Source of the DNA: Erinaceus europaeus
Taxonomy: Eukaryota > Chordata > Mammalia > Eulipotyphla > Erinaceidae
Assembly (NCBI RefSeq): GCF_950295315.1
Contig: NC_080168.1
Span: 75,743,519-75,807,518 of the forward strand
Direction of reading: 5' to 3'
DNA length: 64,000 nucleotides
A model generated the notes under the pieces. It was not told the DNA's origin, searched no databases, and was given only the letters and a program-made list of their open reading frames with translations. How positions within the stretch are numbered: position 1 is the first letter of the stretch; the number at the start of each line of letters is the position of its first letter. Positions 10,734 to 22,268 of the stretch are shown piece after piece. A program made the position numbers and the translations under genes.

Positions 10734-11098
10734 CCTGCTATGCTTTCTTTTCCACCTTTATGTCTAGTCACCAGCAGATACTCAGTACACAACTGAAACT
10801 CTTTATATATTTATTTAGTAATTGGTGATAAATGATAAAATGAATACATCTTTTTAAATAAATACTTGAATATGGTTACAGCAAATTCATCAGGTGTTTA
10901 GTGTTTAATTTACTTTAAGTTTCATAAACTTTTGTGTTGATGTAATCTGTCTCATGCTGAGCATCTTCATGGATATATAATCACAATTATTGTTATCTAT
11001 CTAATGTTACAGAAAAATTAAAGCATTACAACAGTCCATATTGAGAGACAAAATTGCAGACAAACATAGCAAAGGCAGCAACAATAAGATCCCATGTT
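10734..11098. other. no recognised feature
   Basis: AT-rich sequence with no reading frame or repeat motif that I can support. Confidence 0.45.
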
Positions 11099-11107
11099 AG
11101 AAATAAT

Positions 11108-11836
11108 ATAATGTGACAGTCAATAATATTTATACCCCATTCCAATATTTGGGAGCTACTCTCTTCCCTGATGCAGCTTTCTGGTCCTTTTTTCCAGCCA
11201 TGACATCATCTCCCCAGACACTAACTTGGATCCACCTTCATATCAGATTCAGGCTCAGAAGAACAAAAGAAAGAAAGAAACAAAACAAACAAACAAAAAA
11301 ACTAGTAGAGCTACAGACCCTTTGGAATATAACTAAAATATGCCTACTAGCTATCTACAAAACGGAGACCCTACCCCCAACTCTTTATCTGCACTATTCC
11401 AGCCTTTTAGGTTCATGATTAATCAACAATTTATTTGGCTTCATATGTTAACTTTCCTTTCAGTCACCAGGTTCCAGATGCTAGCATGATGCCAACCAGA
11501 CTTCCCTGGACACACAACCTCACCAATGTGTCCTAGAGCTCCTATTCCCCAGAGCCCCACCCCACTAGGGAAAGAGAAAGACAGGCTGGGGGTATGGATC
11601 GACCTGTCAATGCCCATGTTCAGAGGGGAAGCAATTACAGAAGCCAGACCTACCGCCTTCCGCATCCCACAATGACCTTGGGTCCATACTCCCAGAGGAT
11701 TAAAGAGTAGGAAAGCTATCAAGGGAGGAGATGGGATATGGAGTTCTAATGGTGGGAACTATGTGGATTTGTACCCCTCTTATCCTATGGTTTTGTCAGT
11801 GTTTCCTTTTTATAAAGAAAAATAAATAAATAAATA
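11108..11836 (+). mobile_element. L1-B 3' UTR fragment with 9-bp TSD
   Basis: A 730-nt 5'-truncated insertion bounded by AGAAATAAT at 11099-11107 and 11837-11845. It shows the type-B order: AATATTTATACCCC, GACATCATCTCCCCAGACA, an A-rich tract (11270-11300), GGAATATAACTAAAATATGC, a C-rich spot (11371-11379), the shared 3' module with CACCAGGTTCCAGATGC, and the tail TTTTTATAAAGAAAAATAAA. Confidence 0.92.
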
Positions 11837-12019
11837 AGAAATAATTTGAATTGGTCATTAACTATGATATTATTACTATATTTAATTATAAGCTTTGCAG
11901 GATATGATTTAAAGAGCTTACTGCAAAAACACTAACAACAAATTTGCTGCAAAAAATCACCTTTTTTAAAGTCAGTTTTCTTAGATTTCAGAATTAATGC
12001 TGAGTTAAAGACCAAACAC

Positions 12020-12320
12020 TTTTTAAAAAATATTTATTTATTTACTTATTCCCTTTTGTTGCTCTTGGTTTTTATTGTTGTAGTTATTATTATTGTTGTT
12101 GTTATTGATGTCATCTTTGCTAGATAGGACAGAGAGAAATGGAAGGAGGAGGGGAAGACAGAGGGGGGGAGAGAAAGACACCTGCACAACTGCTTCACTG
12201 CCTGTGAAGTGACTCCCCTGTAGGTGGGGAGCCGGGGGCTCAAACTGGGATCCTTGCGCGAGTTCTTGCCTTGTGCTTGGGGCCACCTGCACTTAACCCG
12301 CTGTGCTATCGCCGGATTCC
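12020..12320 (-). mobile_element. SINE-I, antisense, with TSD
   Basis: Complete unit between CCAAACAC at 12012-12019 and 12321-12328. On the minus strand: head GCGATAGCACAGCGGGTTAA, B box GTTTGAGCCCCCGG, core, CT stretch, AACAACAATAATAATAACTA, and an AAATAAATATTTTTTAAAAA tail. Confidence 0.93.
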
Positions 12321-12461
12321 CCAAACACCAAAAGCTTTTTTAATGCAGGGTCTCTACATGTGCTTTACTACGTACTGATTCATCTCCCCCTCCCAGTTCA
12401 ACTCTCAAAATGAGGATAGAGATAGAGGGAGGAAGGGAAGGAAAAGTAGAGGAAAAGCAAA

Positions 12462-12665
12462 GGAGGTGGGTGATGGCACACCAAGTTGAGCGCACGTTAC
12501 AGTGCACAAGGACCCAGGTTCGAGCTCCCAGTCCCTACCTGCAGAGGGAAAGCTTTGCGAGTGGTGAAGCAGGGCTACAGGTGTCTCTTTTTCTCTCTCC
12601 CAATCACCTTCTTCCCTCTCAACTTCTGACTGTCTATCCAATAAATAAAGATTTAAAAAATCACT
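12462..12665 (+). mobile_element. SINE-II, sense
   Basis: Clear head (GGGTGATGGCACACCAAGTT), B box GGTTCGAGCTCCC, core AAGCTTTGCGAGTGGTGAAG, CT stretch, and tail ATCCAATAAATAAAGATTTA. A likely TSD is AAGCAAAG on both sides (near 12454 and 12681), so the exact tail end is uncertain. Confidence 0.9.
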
Positions 12666-12804
12666 ACTTAAAAAAAAGAAGCAAAGAAGGCAGAGCACTG
12701 TTCCATTATCAATGGAGTTCTCCTTATTGTTCTTATGAAGTACCAGGGATCAAAATATTGCATTTATAGACACTAGACCACTTGCCTGCCCCCCCAATAC
12801 CATT

Positions 12805-13075
12805 TTCTTTTTTTTAATATTTATTTATTTGTTCCCTTTTTGTTGCCCTTGTTGTTTTACTGTTGTAGTTATCATTGTTGTCTTTCTTCGTTGTTGGATA
12901 GGACAGAGAGAAACGGAGAGAGGAGGGGAAGACAGAGAGAGGGAGAGAAAGACACCTGCAGACCTGCTTCACCGCTTGTGAAGTGACTCCCCTGCAGGTG
13001 GGGAGCCCAGTGCTTAACCTGGTCCTTGCACTTTGCACAACTTGTGATTAACCTGCTGCGCTACCGCCCAACTCC
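12805..13075 (-). mobile_element. SINE-I, antisense
   Basis: Tail reverse at 12805-12835, GGATAGGACAGAGAGAAACG at about 12895, core near 12955-12990 and head reverse ACCTGCTGCGCTACCGCCCA at about 13050. Inserted next to a C-run (12788-12797). Confidence 0.9.
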
Positions 13076-13325
13076 CCCAAATAATCATTTCAATCCCCAG
13101 ATTATCTAAATATATCCTGTAGCACACTGACTGATTCACTCTAAAATTTAGTTTTTTTTAAACAACCATGGTTTATCTTGACCATAAATTTGCATAAAAG
13201 TGTTCAGCAATGATTACTTATTTGTTCAAATGCAGGTCAGTCACAGGGCTGAAAGGGGACTGGTAAAGCCAAGGTCATGATAGTCATTTACATAGTTGGT
13301 TTTATTTCATGAAGTCAATGTTTTG

Positions 13326-13667
13326 ATTTTTTTTTTTTTTTTGCTTCCAGGGTTATTACTGGGGCTAGGTGCCTATACTACAAATCCACTGCTCCTGGAG
13401 GCTATTTTTCTCCCTATGTTGCCATTACTGTGGTTATTATTATTGTTGTTATTGATGTCATTGTTCTTGGATAGGACAGAGAGAAATGGAGAGAGGAGGG
13501 GAAGACAGAGAGGAGGAGAGAAAGACAGACACCTGCAGACTTGCTTCACTGCTTATGAAGTGATTCCCCTGCAGGTGGGGAGCCGGGGGCTCAAACTGGG
13601 ATTCTAATGTGGATCCTTGTGCTTCGTGCCATGTGTACTTAACCCATTGAGCTACCGCCCAGCCCCC
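13326..13667 (-). mobile_element. SINE-I long form, antisense
   Basis: A run of 19 T (13327-13343 or so) is followed by the reverse long-form block (CTTCCAGGGTTATTACTGGG, AATCCACTGCTCCTGGAGGC), the full SINE-I body and the head reverse ending GCTACCGCCCAGCCCCC. There is a small internal insertion (TTCTAATGTGG) between B box and the downstream GGATCCTTGTG. Confidence 0.92.
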
Positions 13668-13683
13668 CACTATTTTGAATTTT

Positions 13684-13933
13684 TAAAAAATTTCTTTATT
13701 GGGGAATTAATGGTTTATTTTATTTTATTTATTTATTAATGAGAAAGATAGGAGGAGAGAGAGAAAGAACCAGATATCACTCTGGTACATGTGCTGCTGG
13801 GGATTGAACTCGGGGCCTCATGCATGCTTAAGAGCCCAATGCTTTATCCATTGCACCACCTCCCGGACCACGGAATTAATGTTTTACATTCGACAGTAAA
13901 TACAATAGTTTGTACATGCATAACATTTCCCAG
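13684..13933 (-). mobile_element. L1-D 3' tail, antisense, with 11-bp TSD
   Basis: About 90 nt of type-D 3' end in reverse (TTCTTTATTGGGGAATTAAT, then TTACATTCGACAGTAAATAC and ATAGTTTGTACATGCATAAC). Bounded by TTTTGAATTTT at 13673-13683 and 13934-13944. It carries a SINE-III insertion at 13712-13870. Confidence 0.9.
13712..13870 (-). mobile_element. SINE-III, antisense, inside the L1-D tail
   Basis: Flanked by GGAATTAATG at 13702-13711 and 13871-13880. On the minus strand: head GGGAGGTGGTGCAATGGATA, B-box region GAGTTCAATCCCC, then CAGCACATGTACCAGAGTG, a CT stretch and an AATAAATAAATAAAATAAAA tail. Confidence 0.92.
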
Positions 13934-13944
13934 TTTTGAATTTT

Positions 13945-14612
13945 GACTAGATCTAAATCTTACAGAGATTTTCCACCTTTTTGTAAGTTTATACATTATT
14001 TATGAGTATGTGCTACCTATTAACTGGGAGGTTAGCCAAAGTGATGGCCCAGAAAGTTTGTTCCTCTCCATGCAGACCTCTTCAGGTGCTATCTGGACTT
14101 CCTTATAGCTTAGTGGTTGGGTCTCAAGTGGGAGTATCCCAATCTATAGGAAGTGGCAGCCCATTATCTTTAACAGCTTGATGTGTGTGAAAAATAGCAG
14201 GGCAGTTTCTCTCCTACTAGATTCTATAGTCAATCAGCCATAAAGCTCAGACTTATAGAGTGGGATATCGAGCTGACATTCATACACAGAAGTGTCAAGT
14301 AATTATAGAACCGTATTTATAAACATCAGAGTGACAGAAATCCTGACTTGTTTATATAAGTGAATTATCACTAGATACTAGAGCGTAATATTAATTTTCT
14401 AAGACTGTCATAACAAGTTTAACTTTGTAGAACTTAGACATTTCCATTTGTTTCAAGAAATCTGGTTCAAATTACATAATGAAATGATTTCCAAGATGTA
14501 TGAATTCCCTTATGGGTCTGTGTTGACTAACATAGGTCAAGGTGGCTCTGATCAGAGTACTCAGCTGAAATTTAACTTGAGGATAGAATACTCTTTACAG
14601 AAACTAAGGAAG
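13945..14612. other. unassigned; part resembles an ancient repeat
   Basis: The stretch 14050-14260 (CTCCATGCAGACCTCTTCAG, TGGACTTCCTTATAGCTTAG, GGAAGTGGCAGCCC) has the feel of an old mammalian interspersed repeat, but I cannot name the family. The 65-codon frame at 14448-14645 runs into the following SINE and is not a gene. Confidence 0.3.
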
Positions 14613-14931
14613 TGGAGGGAATCAGGCGACAGAGCAGCGGGTTAAGTGCACATGGCACGAAGCACAAGGACTAACATAAGGAACCTGGTTTGAGCCCCTG
14701 CTCCACACCTGCAGGGGAGTTGCCTCACAAGCAGTGAAGCAGGTCTTCAGGTATCTTTCTCTTTCCCTCTCTTTTTCCCCTCCTTTCTCCATTTCTCTGT
14801 CCTATCCAACAATGACAACATTAACAACAACAACAACAATAAACAACAAGGGCAACAAAAGAGGAAAAATAGCCTCCAGGAGCAGTGGTGCAGGCACCGA
14901 GCACCAGCAATAACCCTGGAGGAAAAAAAAA
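14613..14931 (+). mobile_element. SINE-I long form, sense
   Basis: Head GACAGAGCAGCGGGTTAAGT, B box GGTTTGAGCCCC, core with CTGCAGGGGAGTTGCCTCAC, CT stretch, (ACA)-rich stretch, then the long-form block TAGCCTCCAGGAGCAGTGG ... AATAACCCTGGAGG and a run of A at 14922-14929. Confidence 0.92.
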
Positions 14932-15595
14932 TAGACTCTAAATTGAGACAATAGTTATAACCAGGAAATTGTTCAAAATAATACAAATGTGAACTCTTTG
15001 CCTGAATTATTTGAAGCTGTGGCGATTAGACAAAAGGTGAACATACAAAACAACTTCCTGAGCAAACAGAGGGGCTATTCAGTATCTCACTAGACAACAT
15101 AATTCTTTCTGTAAGGCTGAATCTCTTGGGGGAAAAATAAAGAAAACTCAGAGATTATACAATCTGTTGCCTCTGCCAAGGAATTATGTTAAAGTCTAAG
15201 TACAGTACAAAAGTAAGAAAGTAAATAAGGGTTGGAGAGAATGTATTTCCTTAAGAACAAAAACAATTTAAACTTAACTCTTTGGTGTGCATATATTATA
15301 ATTATCTATCATGCAATGCTGTACAATGGATTTGGGAAATTCTTCCAAGTGTCTGTTATGATCTAGAATATCACAGGGAAAAAATGTACCTTTTTCTTTT
15401 TCTCTTTTTCCTGTTTCTCTACTGATAAGTTTACTGCATCTGGGGGATTCCTCATTAATTGATAGAAGCTGTGTTATCACTGTATTTGTTTAGAACATGG
15501 CAACTTACCTCTGGGAATATTCTGGTTCTATTTGGGAGAGGAGAAGAGGAGAGTTGGTGGTGAGGCAAGTGAAGAAACTGTGGCTGTCAACCTCC
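14932..15595. other. no recognised feature
   Basis: No repeat motif seen until L1 ORF2 sequence begins near 15600. Open frames at 15274-15480 and 15497-15711 are chance or L1-derived. Confidence 0.45.
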
Positions 15596-16451
15596 ACATC
15601 TATGGATAACAAATTTTTGACAAGGGTGGCCAAAACATTAAATGAAAAAAGGAGAATCTCTTCAAGTGAAGTTGGAAAAATTGAACAGTGCAAATGAAAT
15701 TGGACTACCACGTATCACTGTGTACAAAAGTCAACTCTAAGTGAATTAAAGGCATAGACATTAGTCCAGAAAGTATTAATCTATAAAGAGAATAATAAGA
15801 TACCACTTTAAACCCAAGAGAATGTCATAGATTAGAGAGGAAAGTACAACAAATGTTGGAGAGGATGTGGGGGTAAAGGGGGTACTTCAGCACTGCTGGT
15901 AGGAGTGTAAAATGATCCAACCCATCTGGAAAATAGTCTGGTCCACTAGAAATGAACCTACTCTACAATCCAGCAATTTCTCTCCTGTGTATTTATCCAA
16001 AGGAAATAAAAAACATCTATCAGAAGATATCTCTGTAATCTATATTCATAGCAGCACTGTTACAAATGCCAAAACTTGGAAGCCACCCAGATATCCAATG
16101 ACTGATGGGCGACTAAAAATACTATGGTATATATACACAGTAGAATACTACTCAGGTGTTAAAAATTATGAAGTAATTTCCTTTGTGTCATCTTGGATGG
16201 AACTAGAAAACATCATGTTAAGTAAGATAAGCCAAAAAGAGATGGACAAATATTGAATGATCTCACATACAGGTGGGACTTAATAAATAGGGACAAGGAG
16301 GAAGAACACCAAGTGAAACTTGGACTGGGAAAGGTGTTTTGCATCAAAGAAAAGGATTCTGAGGAATAAGGGGAAGGGAAGAGCTGAAGAGAATCTTGGG
16401 GTCTTAGGGAATGTTGACGCAGAAGGACCTAGGTTATGGGCAAGAGTACAC

Positions 16452-17126
16452 AACAATGTCAACAGACGCAGAGAAAGCTTTTGACAAAATCCCACATCCC
16501 TTTATGATCAAAACACTATAGAAAATAGGAACAGGTGGAAAATTCTTCAGGATAATGGAGTCCATATATAGCACACCTACAGCAAACATCATACTCAATG
16601 GTGACAAACTGGAAGCACTTCCCCTCAGATGAGGTACTAGACAAGGCTGCCTACCATCACCATTACTATTCAACATAATGTTGGAAGTTCTTGCCATACC
16701 AATCAGGCAGGAGCAAGGAATTAAAAGGATACAGATTGGAAGAGGATAAATCAAACTCTCCCTATTTGCAAATGATATGATAGTATACATAGAAAGACCT
16801 AGAGAATCCATCAGGAAGCCTTTGGAAATTATTAGGCAATATAGTAAGGTGTCAGACTACAAAGTTAACATACAAAAGTTGGTAGAGTTCCTTTATACAA
16901 ATACTAGGTCAGAAGAAGAAATCCAGACATCAGTCTTACTCACTATAACAGCAAAAACAATAAAATATCTAGGAATCAACCTAACCAAACTTATGAAAGA
17001 CTTGTGTACTTAGGTTATGGGTCATTATTCAAGGAAACAGAACAAGACACATGGAAATGGATTCCATATTCATTGTGTTGAAAGAATTAACATCATCAAA
17101 CGAGTATTCTACTCAGAGACATAAAT
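16452..17126 (+). pseudogene. L1 ORF2 reverse transcriptase fragment
   Basis: The translation follows the L1 reverse transcriptase core from motif A ([19 protein letters not shown]) through the [18 protein letters not shown] region to motif C. The catalytic FADDM is FANDM at 16765-16779, so the first aspartate is lost. Stops occur near 16520 and 16630. Downstream residues (VNIQKLVEFLYTNTRSEEE, LTKLMKDLCT) continue the family pattern until the next insertion at 17137. Confidence 0.92.
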
Positions 17127-17136
17127 ATTTAATGCT

Positions 17137-18502
17137 TTCCCATTCTCTATCCCTCTGGGAGTATGGACCCAGGGTCGTTGTGGGTTACAGAAGGTGGAAG
17201 GTCTGGCTTCTGTAATTGCTTCCCCGCTGAACATGGATGTTGACTGGTCGGTCCATACTCCCAGTCTGCCTCTCTCTTTCCCTAGTATGGTGGGTCTCTG
17301 GGAAAGCGGAGCTCCAGGACATATTGGTGGGGTCTTCAGTCCAGGGAAGCCTGGCCAGCATCCTGATGACATCTGGAACCTGGTGACTGAAAAGAGAGTT
17401 AACATACAAAGCCAAACAAACTGTTGGGCAATCATGGACCCAAAGGTTGGAATAATGGAGAGGAAGTGTTAGGGGGGTACTCACTGCAAACTCTAGTGTA
17501 CTTCTGCTTTCAGGTATATATTTTGCACTAGTTTGTGGATAAGTGTGAACATATGCTCTCTCTCACAGAACCTGGTCTATATCTAGGTTTTGGGCCTTTG
17601 TTAGAAAGTGAACCACCTGAGATGGAATTAGAGTATACTATGAAAGGAAAGGTCTCACCCGAGTAATGAAGCTGAAGGGTTGTCATTCCACACCTGAAGT
17701 CTCTGGATACAGTCTGAGCTGAAGCATGTTGAGGTGGCAATCGTTGCATTGATTAGGTTGCGATCGGCAGATGCGATATTATTTGATATGGATTGGGAGA
17801 GGCATGCGGGAAAGTGGGCCCTATCCTAAGGTTCCAGGACTGGGGAAAATATAGGCTCTCTAGTGGAGATGTGAGGTTCCTGCTGTCTTAGGGTTCAAAA
17901 AGACAATAGATAGTTAATGCTATCATCACATTTTTGGTAATTGGGTTAACTTTGAAAAGTCCTTTTGTTAGAGTTTGCTGTATAGTACCCAGTATCATGT
18001 ATATAGCTGTGCCATTGGTTGCTTCTGATCTACTTGGTCTAGGCTTTTGAGAGAGTCTGCATATCAAATACACAGCCTATATATTAAAAAGACTCAGTCT
18101 GTGATTTAAAAACTTCAAGACATACAATTAATTTTCCCTCTCTCAGATTAATTAACTAGTGATTTATATGACTACACTTTACTACAAGTGTACATAAACA
18201 CCATTCCTACCACCAAAAGACTATGTCCCATCCCACCCACCCACCCCCACCCCTCACCGGCCCAGGAAGCAGCATGTCTACCCCTCACCACAGGGTTTTT
18301 ACGTTGGTGCTCTACTCGATATTTAGTCAAATCCTGCTTTTAGTTTCCCTTTCAGATCTTCTTTCTCAACTTCTGTGGGAAAGCTCTCAGGGGAGAGGAT
18401 GGGGTATGGAGATTGGGTGGTGGGAATTGTGTGGACCTATACCCCTCCTACCCTATGGTCTTGTTAATTTATCCTTTCTTAAATAAAAAATAAATTAAAA
18501 AA
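17137..18502 (-). mobile_element. L1-A insertion with 5' inversion (twin-primed)
   Basis: Two abutting parts: 17137-18377 is antisense 3' UTR (plus the very end of ORF2), 18378-18502 is sense 3' end with tail TTTCTTAAATAAAAAATAAA. Within L1 coordinates the antisense part ends at ...AGAATGGGAAAG and the sense part starts at GGGAAAGCTCTCAGG, so they are adjacent. Flanked by ATTTAATGCT at 17127-17136 and 18503-18512. Confidence 0.93.
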
Positions 18503-18561
18503 ATTTAATGCTATCCCCATCAAGATCCCACCCAATTCTTTTTTTTTAATTTAAGAAAGTA

Positions 18562-18999
18562 TTAATTAACATAACCATAGGGTAGGAGGGGTACAATTCC
18601 ACACAATTCCCACCACCCAATCTCCATATCCCACCCCCTCCCCTGATAGCTTTCCCATTCTCTATTCCTCTGGGAGCATGGAACCAGGGTCATTGTGGGT
18701 TGCAGAAGGTAGAAGGTCTGGCTTCTGTAATTGCTTCCCCGCTGAACATGGGCGTTGACTGGTCGGTCCATATTCCCAGTCTGCCTCTTTCTTTCCCTGG
18801 TAGGGTGGGTCTCTGGGGAAGCGGAGCTCCAGGACACATTGGTGGGGTCTTCAGTCCAGGGAAACATGGCCGGCATACTGATGACATCTGGAACCTGGTG
18901 ACTGAAAAGAGAGTTAACATACAAAGCCAAACAAATTGTTGAGCAATCATGGACCCAAAGCTTGGAATAGTGGAGAGGAAGTGTTAGGGGGATACTCAC
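18562..18999 (-). other. open 145-codon frame inside L1-A 3' UTR, second copy
   Basis: Same frame, start and length as at 6568-7005 (MSIPLTLPLHYSKLW ... WWELCGIVPLLPYGYVN). About 28 of 145 residues differ from that copy. The twin-primed copy keeps 99 codons of it (17185-17484) before truncation. Confidence 0.3.
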
Positions 19000-19881
19000 T
19001 GCAAACTCTAGTGTACTTCTGCTTTCAGGTATATATTTTGCATTAGTTTACTGATACGTGTGAACATATGCTGTCTCTCACAGAAACTGGTGTATATCTA
19101 GGTTTTGGGACTTTGCTAGAAAGTGAACCACCTGAGATGGAATTAGAGTATACTATGAAAGGAAAGGTCTCACCCGAGTAATGAAGCTGAAGGGTTGTCA
19201 TTCCATACGTGTAGTCTCTGGACACAGTCTGAAGTGAAGCATGTTGAGGTGGCAATCGTGTGTTGGTTAGGTTGTGATCGGCAGATGCAATATTATTTGA
19301 TATGGATTGGGAGAGGCATACGGGAAAGTGGGCCCTATCTAAGGGTTCCAGGACTGGGGGAAGTAGAGGCTCTCTAGTGGAGATGTGAGGTTCCTGCTGT
19401 CTTAGGGTTCAAAAAGAGAATGGATAGTTAATGTTATCATCACATTAATTGGTAATTGGGTTAACTTTGAAAAGTCCTTTTGTTAGGGTTTGCTGTACAG
19501 TACCCAGTATCTTGTATATAGCTGTGCTATTGGTTGCTTCTGATCTATTTGGTCTAAGCTTTTGAGAGAGTCTGCATATCAATTACACTGCATATATTGA
19601 GAAAAGATTCAGTTTGTGTTTTGAAAAACTTCGAGAGATAGAATTAATTTTCCCCCTCTCGTATTAATTAACTAGTGATGTATATGACTACATTTTACTA
19701 GGAGTGTACATAAACACCATTCCCACCACCAAAAGACTGTGACCCATCCCTCCCACCCACTCCCACCCCCCACTGGCCCAGGAAGCTGCATGTCTAACCC
19801 TCACTTCAGGGTTATTACTTTAGTCCCCTACTTACAATTTGATCAGGTCCTGCTTTTAGTTTCCCTTTCAGATCTTCTTCC

Positions 19882-22268
19882 TCAACTTCTGTTGATGAGT
19901 AGGATCATCCCATACTCATCTTTATCTTTCTGACTTAGCTCACTTAACATAATACCTTCTAGCTCCAACCAAGATGGGTCAGAGAAGGTGGGTTCATTGT
20001 TCTTGATAGCTGCATAGTATTCCATTATGTATATATACCACAGCTTTCTTAGCCACTCATCTGTTGTTGGGCACCTGGTTTGCTTCCAGGTTTTAGCTAT
20101 TATGAATTGTGCTGCTATGAACATAGGAGTACACACCTCTTTTTGGTTGGGTGTTATGGAGTCCTTGGGGTATAAGCCCAGGAGAGGAATTACTGGATCA
20201 TATGGAAGGTCCATGTCTAGCCTTGTGAGAGTTTTCCCGACTGCTCTCCACAGAGGCTGGACCAATTTACATTCCCACCAGCAATGTAAAAGGGTTCCTC
20301 TGTCCCCACAACCTCTCCATCATTTGTTGCTGCTGTCCTTTTTGATGTATGCCATTCTTGCAGGAGTGAGGTGGTATCTTAGTGTTGTCTTAATTTGCAT
20401 TTCTCTGACAATCAGTGACCTAGAGCAGTTTTTCATATGTTTGTTAGCCTTTTGGATCTCCTCTGGAGTGAATGTTTTGTTCATATCCTTTGCCCATTTT
20501 TGGATGGGGTCATTTGCTTTTTTGGTGATAAGTTTGCTGAGCTCTTTATATATTTTGGTGATTAGTTTCTTGTCTGATGTATGGCATGTGAAGATCTCCC
20601 ATTCTGTGAGGGGTCTCTCTGTTTGTTTAATTGTTTCTTTGGATATGCAGAAGCTTTTCAATTTGATGTAGTCCCATTGGTTTGTTTTTGCTTAAGTCTT
20701 CCTTGCAATTGGGTTTGATTCATCAAAGATGTCCTTGAGCTGTAGGTGGGAAACTGTTTTACCAATGTTTTCCTCTAAGTATTTGATTGTTTCTGGCCTG
20801 ACCTCTAGGTCTTTGATCCATTTGGAGTTGATTTTTGTTTCTGGTGAGATAAAGTGGTTCAATTTCATTCTTCTGCATGTTACAACCCAGTTTTCCCAGA
20901 ACCATTTATTGAGGAGAGCCTCCTTCTTCCATTTAATCCTTTGGGCCCCCTTATCAAAGATTAGATTCCTTAGGTGTGGGGATTTATTTCTGGGCTTTCA
21001 ATTCTGTTCCACTGGTCTGTGTGCCTATTTTAGTTCCAGTACCATGCTGTTTTGATGATGATGGCTTTATAATATAGTTTAAGGTCTGGGAGTGTGATGC
21101 CTCCATTTCTGTTTCTTTTCCTTAAGATGGTTTTGGCAATTCTAGGTGTTTTCATGTTCCAGATAAATGATTATAGTGTTTTTTCTATTCTCTTAAAGAA
21201 GCTTGGTGGAACTTTGATGGGTATTGCATTAAATTTGTATATGGTTCTGGGGAGAATATTCATTTTGATGATATTGATTCTTGCAATCCATGAGCATGGG
21301 ATATCTTTCCATTTCTTGGTATCAGTTTCTATTTCTTGAGTAGCGACTCATAGTTTTCAGTATATAAGTCTTTCATTTCTTTGGTCAACTTTATTCCTAG
21401 GTATTTGATTGATTTTTCTGAAACAGTAAATGCGAGTGATTTCTGGATGTCTTCTTCTTCAGATTTGGTGTTTGCATGAAGAAATGCCACTGATTTCTGT
21501 ACACTGATTTTATTGCCTAATAACTTCCAGTAGTTTTCTACTGGATTCTTTAGGTTTTTCTATGCATACTGTCATATCATCTGCAAATAGTGAGAGCTTG
21601 ACTTCTTCCCTTCCAATCTGTATTCCTTTGATTTCTTTCTCTTGCCTGATTGCTCTGGCAAGAACTTCCAATACTATGTTGAAGAGTAATGGTGACAGTG
21701 GACAGCCCTGTCTAGTCCCCGATCTGAGGGGGAATGCTTTCAGCTTCTGTCCATTGAGTATGATGTTGGCTGTAGGTTTGCTATATATAGACTCCACTAT
21801 CTTGAGGAATTTCCCATCTATTCCCATTTTTTGTAGAATTTTGAGCATGAATGGTTGTTGGATTTTGTGAAAGGCTTTCTCTGCATCTATTGAAATAATC
21901 ATGTGGTTTTTGGCTTTGCTTTTATTGGTGTGGTGAATGACATTGATTGCCTTACAGATGTTGAACCAGCCTTGCATTCCTGGGATGAATCCCACTTGGT
22001 CGTGATGAACACTCTTTTTGATATGTTGCTGTATCTGGTTGGCCAAGATCTTGTTTAATATTTTGGCATCTATGTTTATCAGCGATATTGGTCTGTAGTT
22101 TTCCTTTTTTGTTGTGTTCCTATCAGCTTTTGGTATCAGGTCGATTTTGACTTCATAGAAGGTGGAAGAGAGTATTCCTGTTTCTTCAATCTTATGGAAA
22201 TGCTTAAGAAGTATGAGTACTAACTGTTTCCTGAAAGTTTTGTAGAATTCGTTTGTGAAGCCATCTGG
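19882..22268 (-). pseudogene. L1 ORF2 (reverse transcriptase to C-terminus)
   Basis: The reverse transcriptase segment 22046-21510 is open: [20 protein letters not shown], motif [32 protein letters not shown] and an intact FADDM motif C (21573-21587). Further down, KKWAKDMNKTFTPEEI-like residues (20661-20320) and the C-terminal 127 codons (20265-19882; VQPLWRAVGKTLTRLDMDLP ... LSQKDKDEYGM) are open. Frame breaks lie between these blocks near 21500, 20670 and 20300. The endonuclease and ORF1 are absent. Confidence 0.93.

Larger units (their letters stand above)
18541..22268 (-). mobile_element. L1-A, 5'-truncated in ORF2
   Basis: Minus strand: ORF2 from about the middle of the reverse transcriptase (22268) to its stop (19882), type-A 3' UTR (19881-18541) and A-rich tail at 18541-18556. 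The two flanks are both second-layer L1-D ORF2, but not adjacent positions, and no TSD is visible: an insertion with loss of about 0.5 kb of target is the simplest reading. The right edge is a head-to-head L1 junction. Confidence 0.9.

Noticed and set aside
12046..12324. Many 60-100 codon frames such as CRCLSLPPSVFPSS or RTERNGERRGRQRGG
   Set aside because: They recur wherever a SINE-I occurs, on whichever strand, and are shadows of the SINE body.
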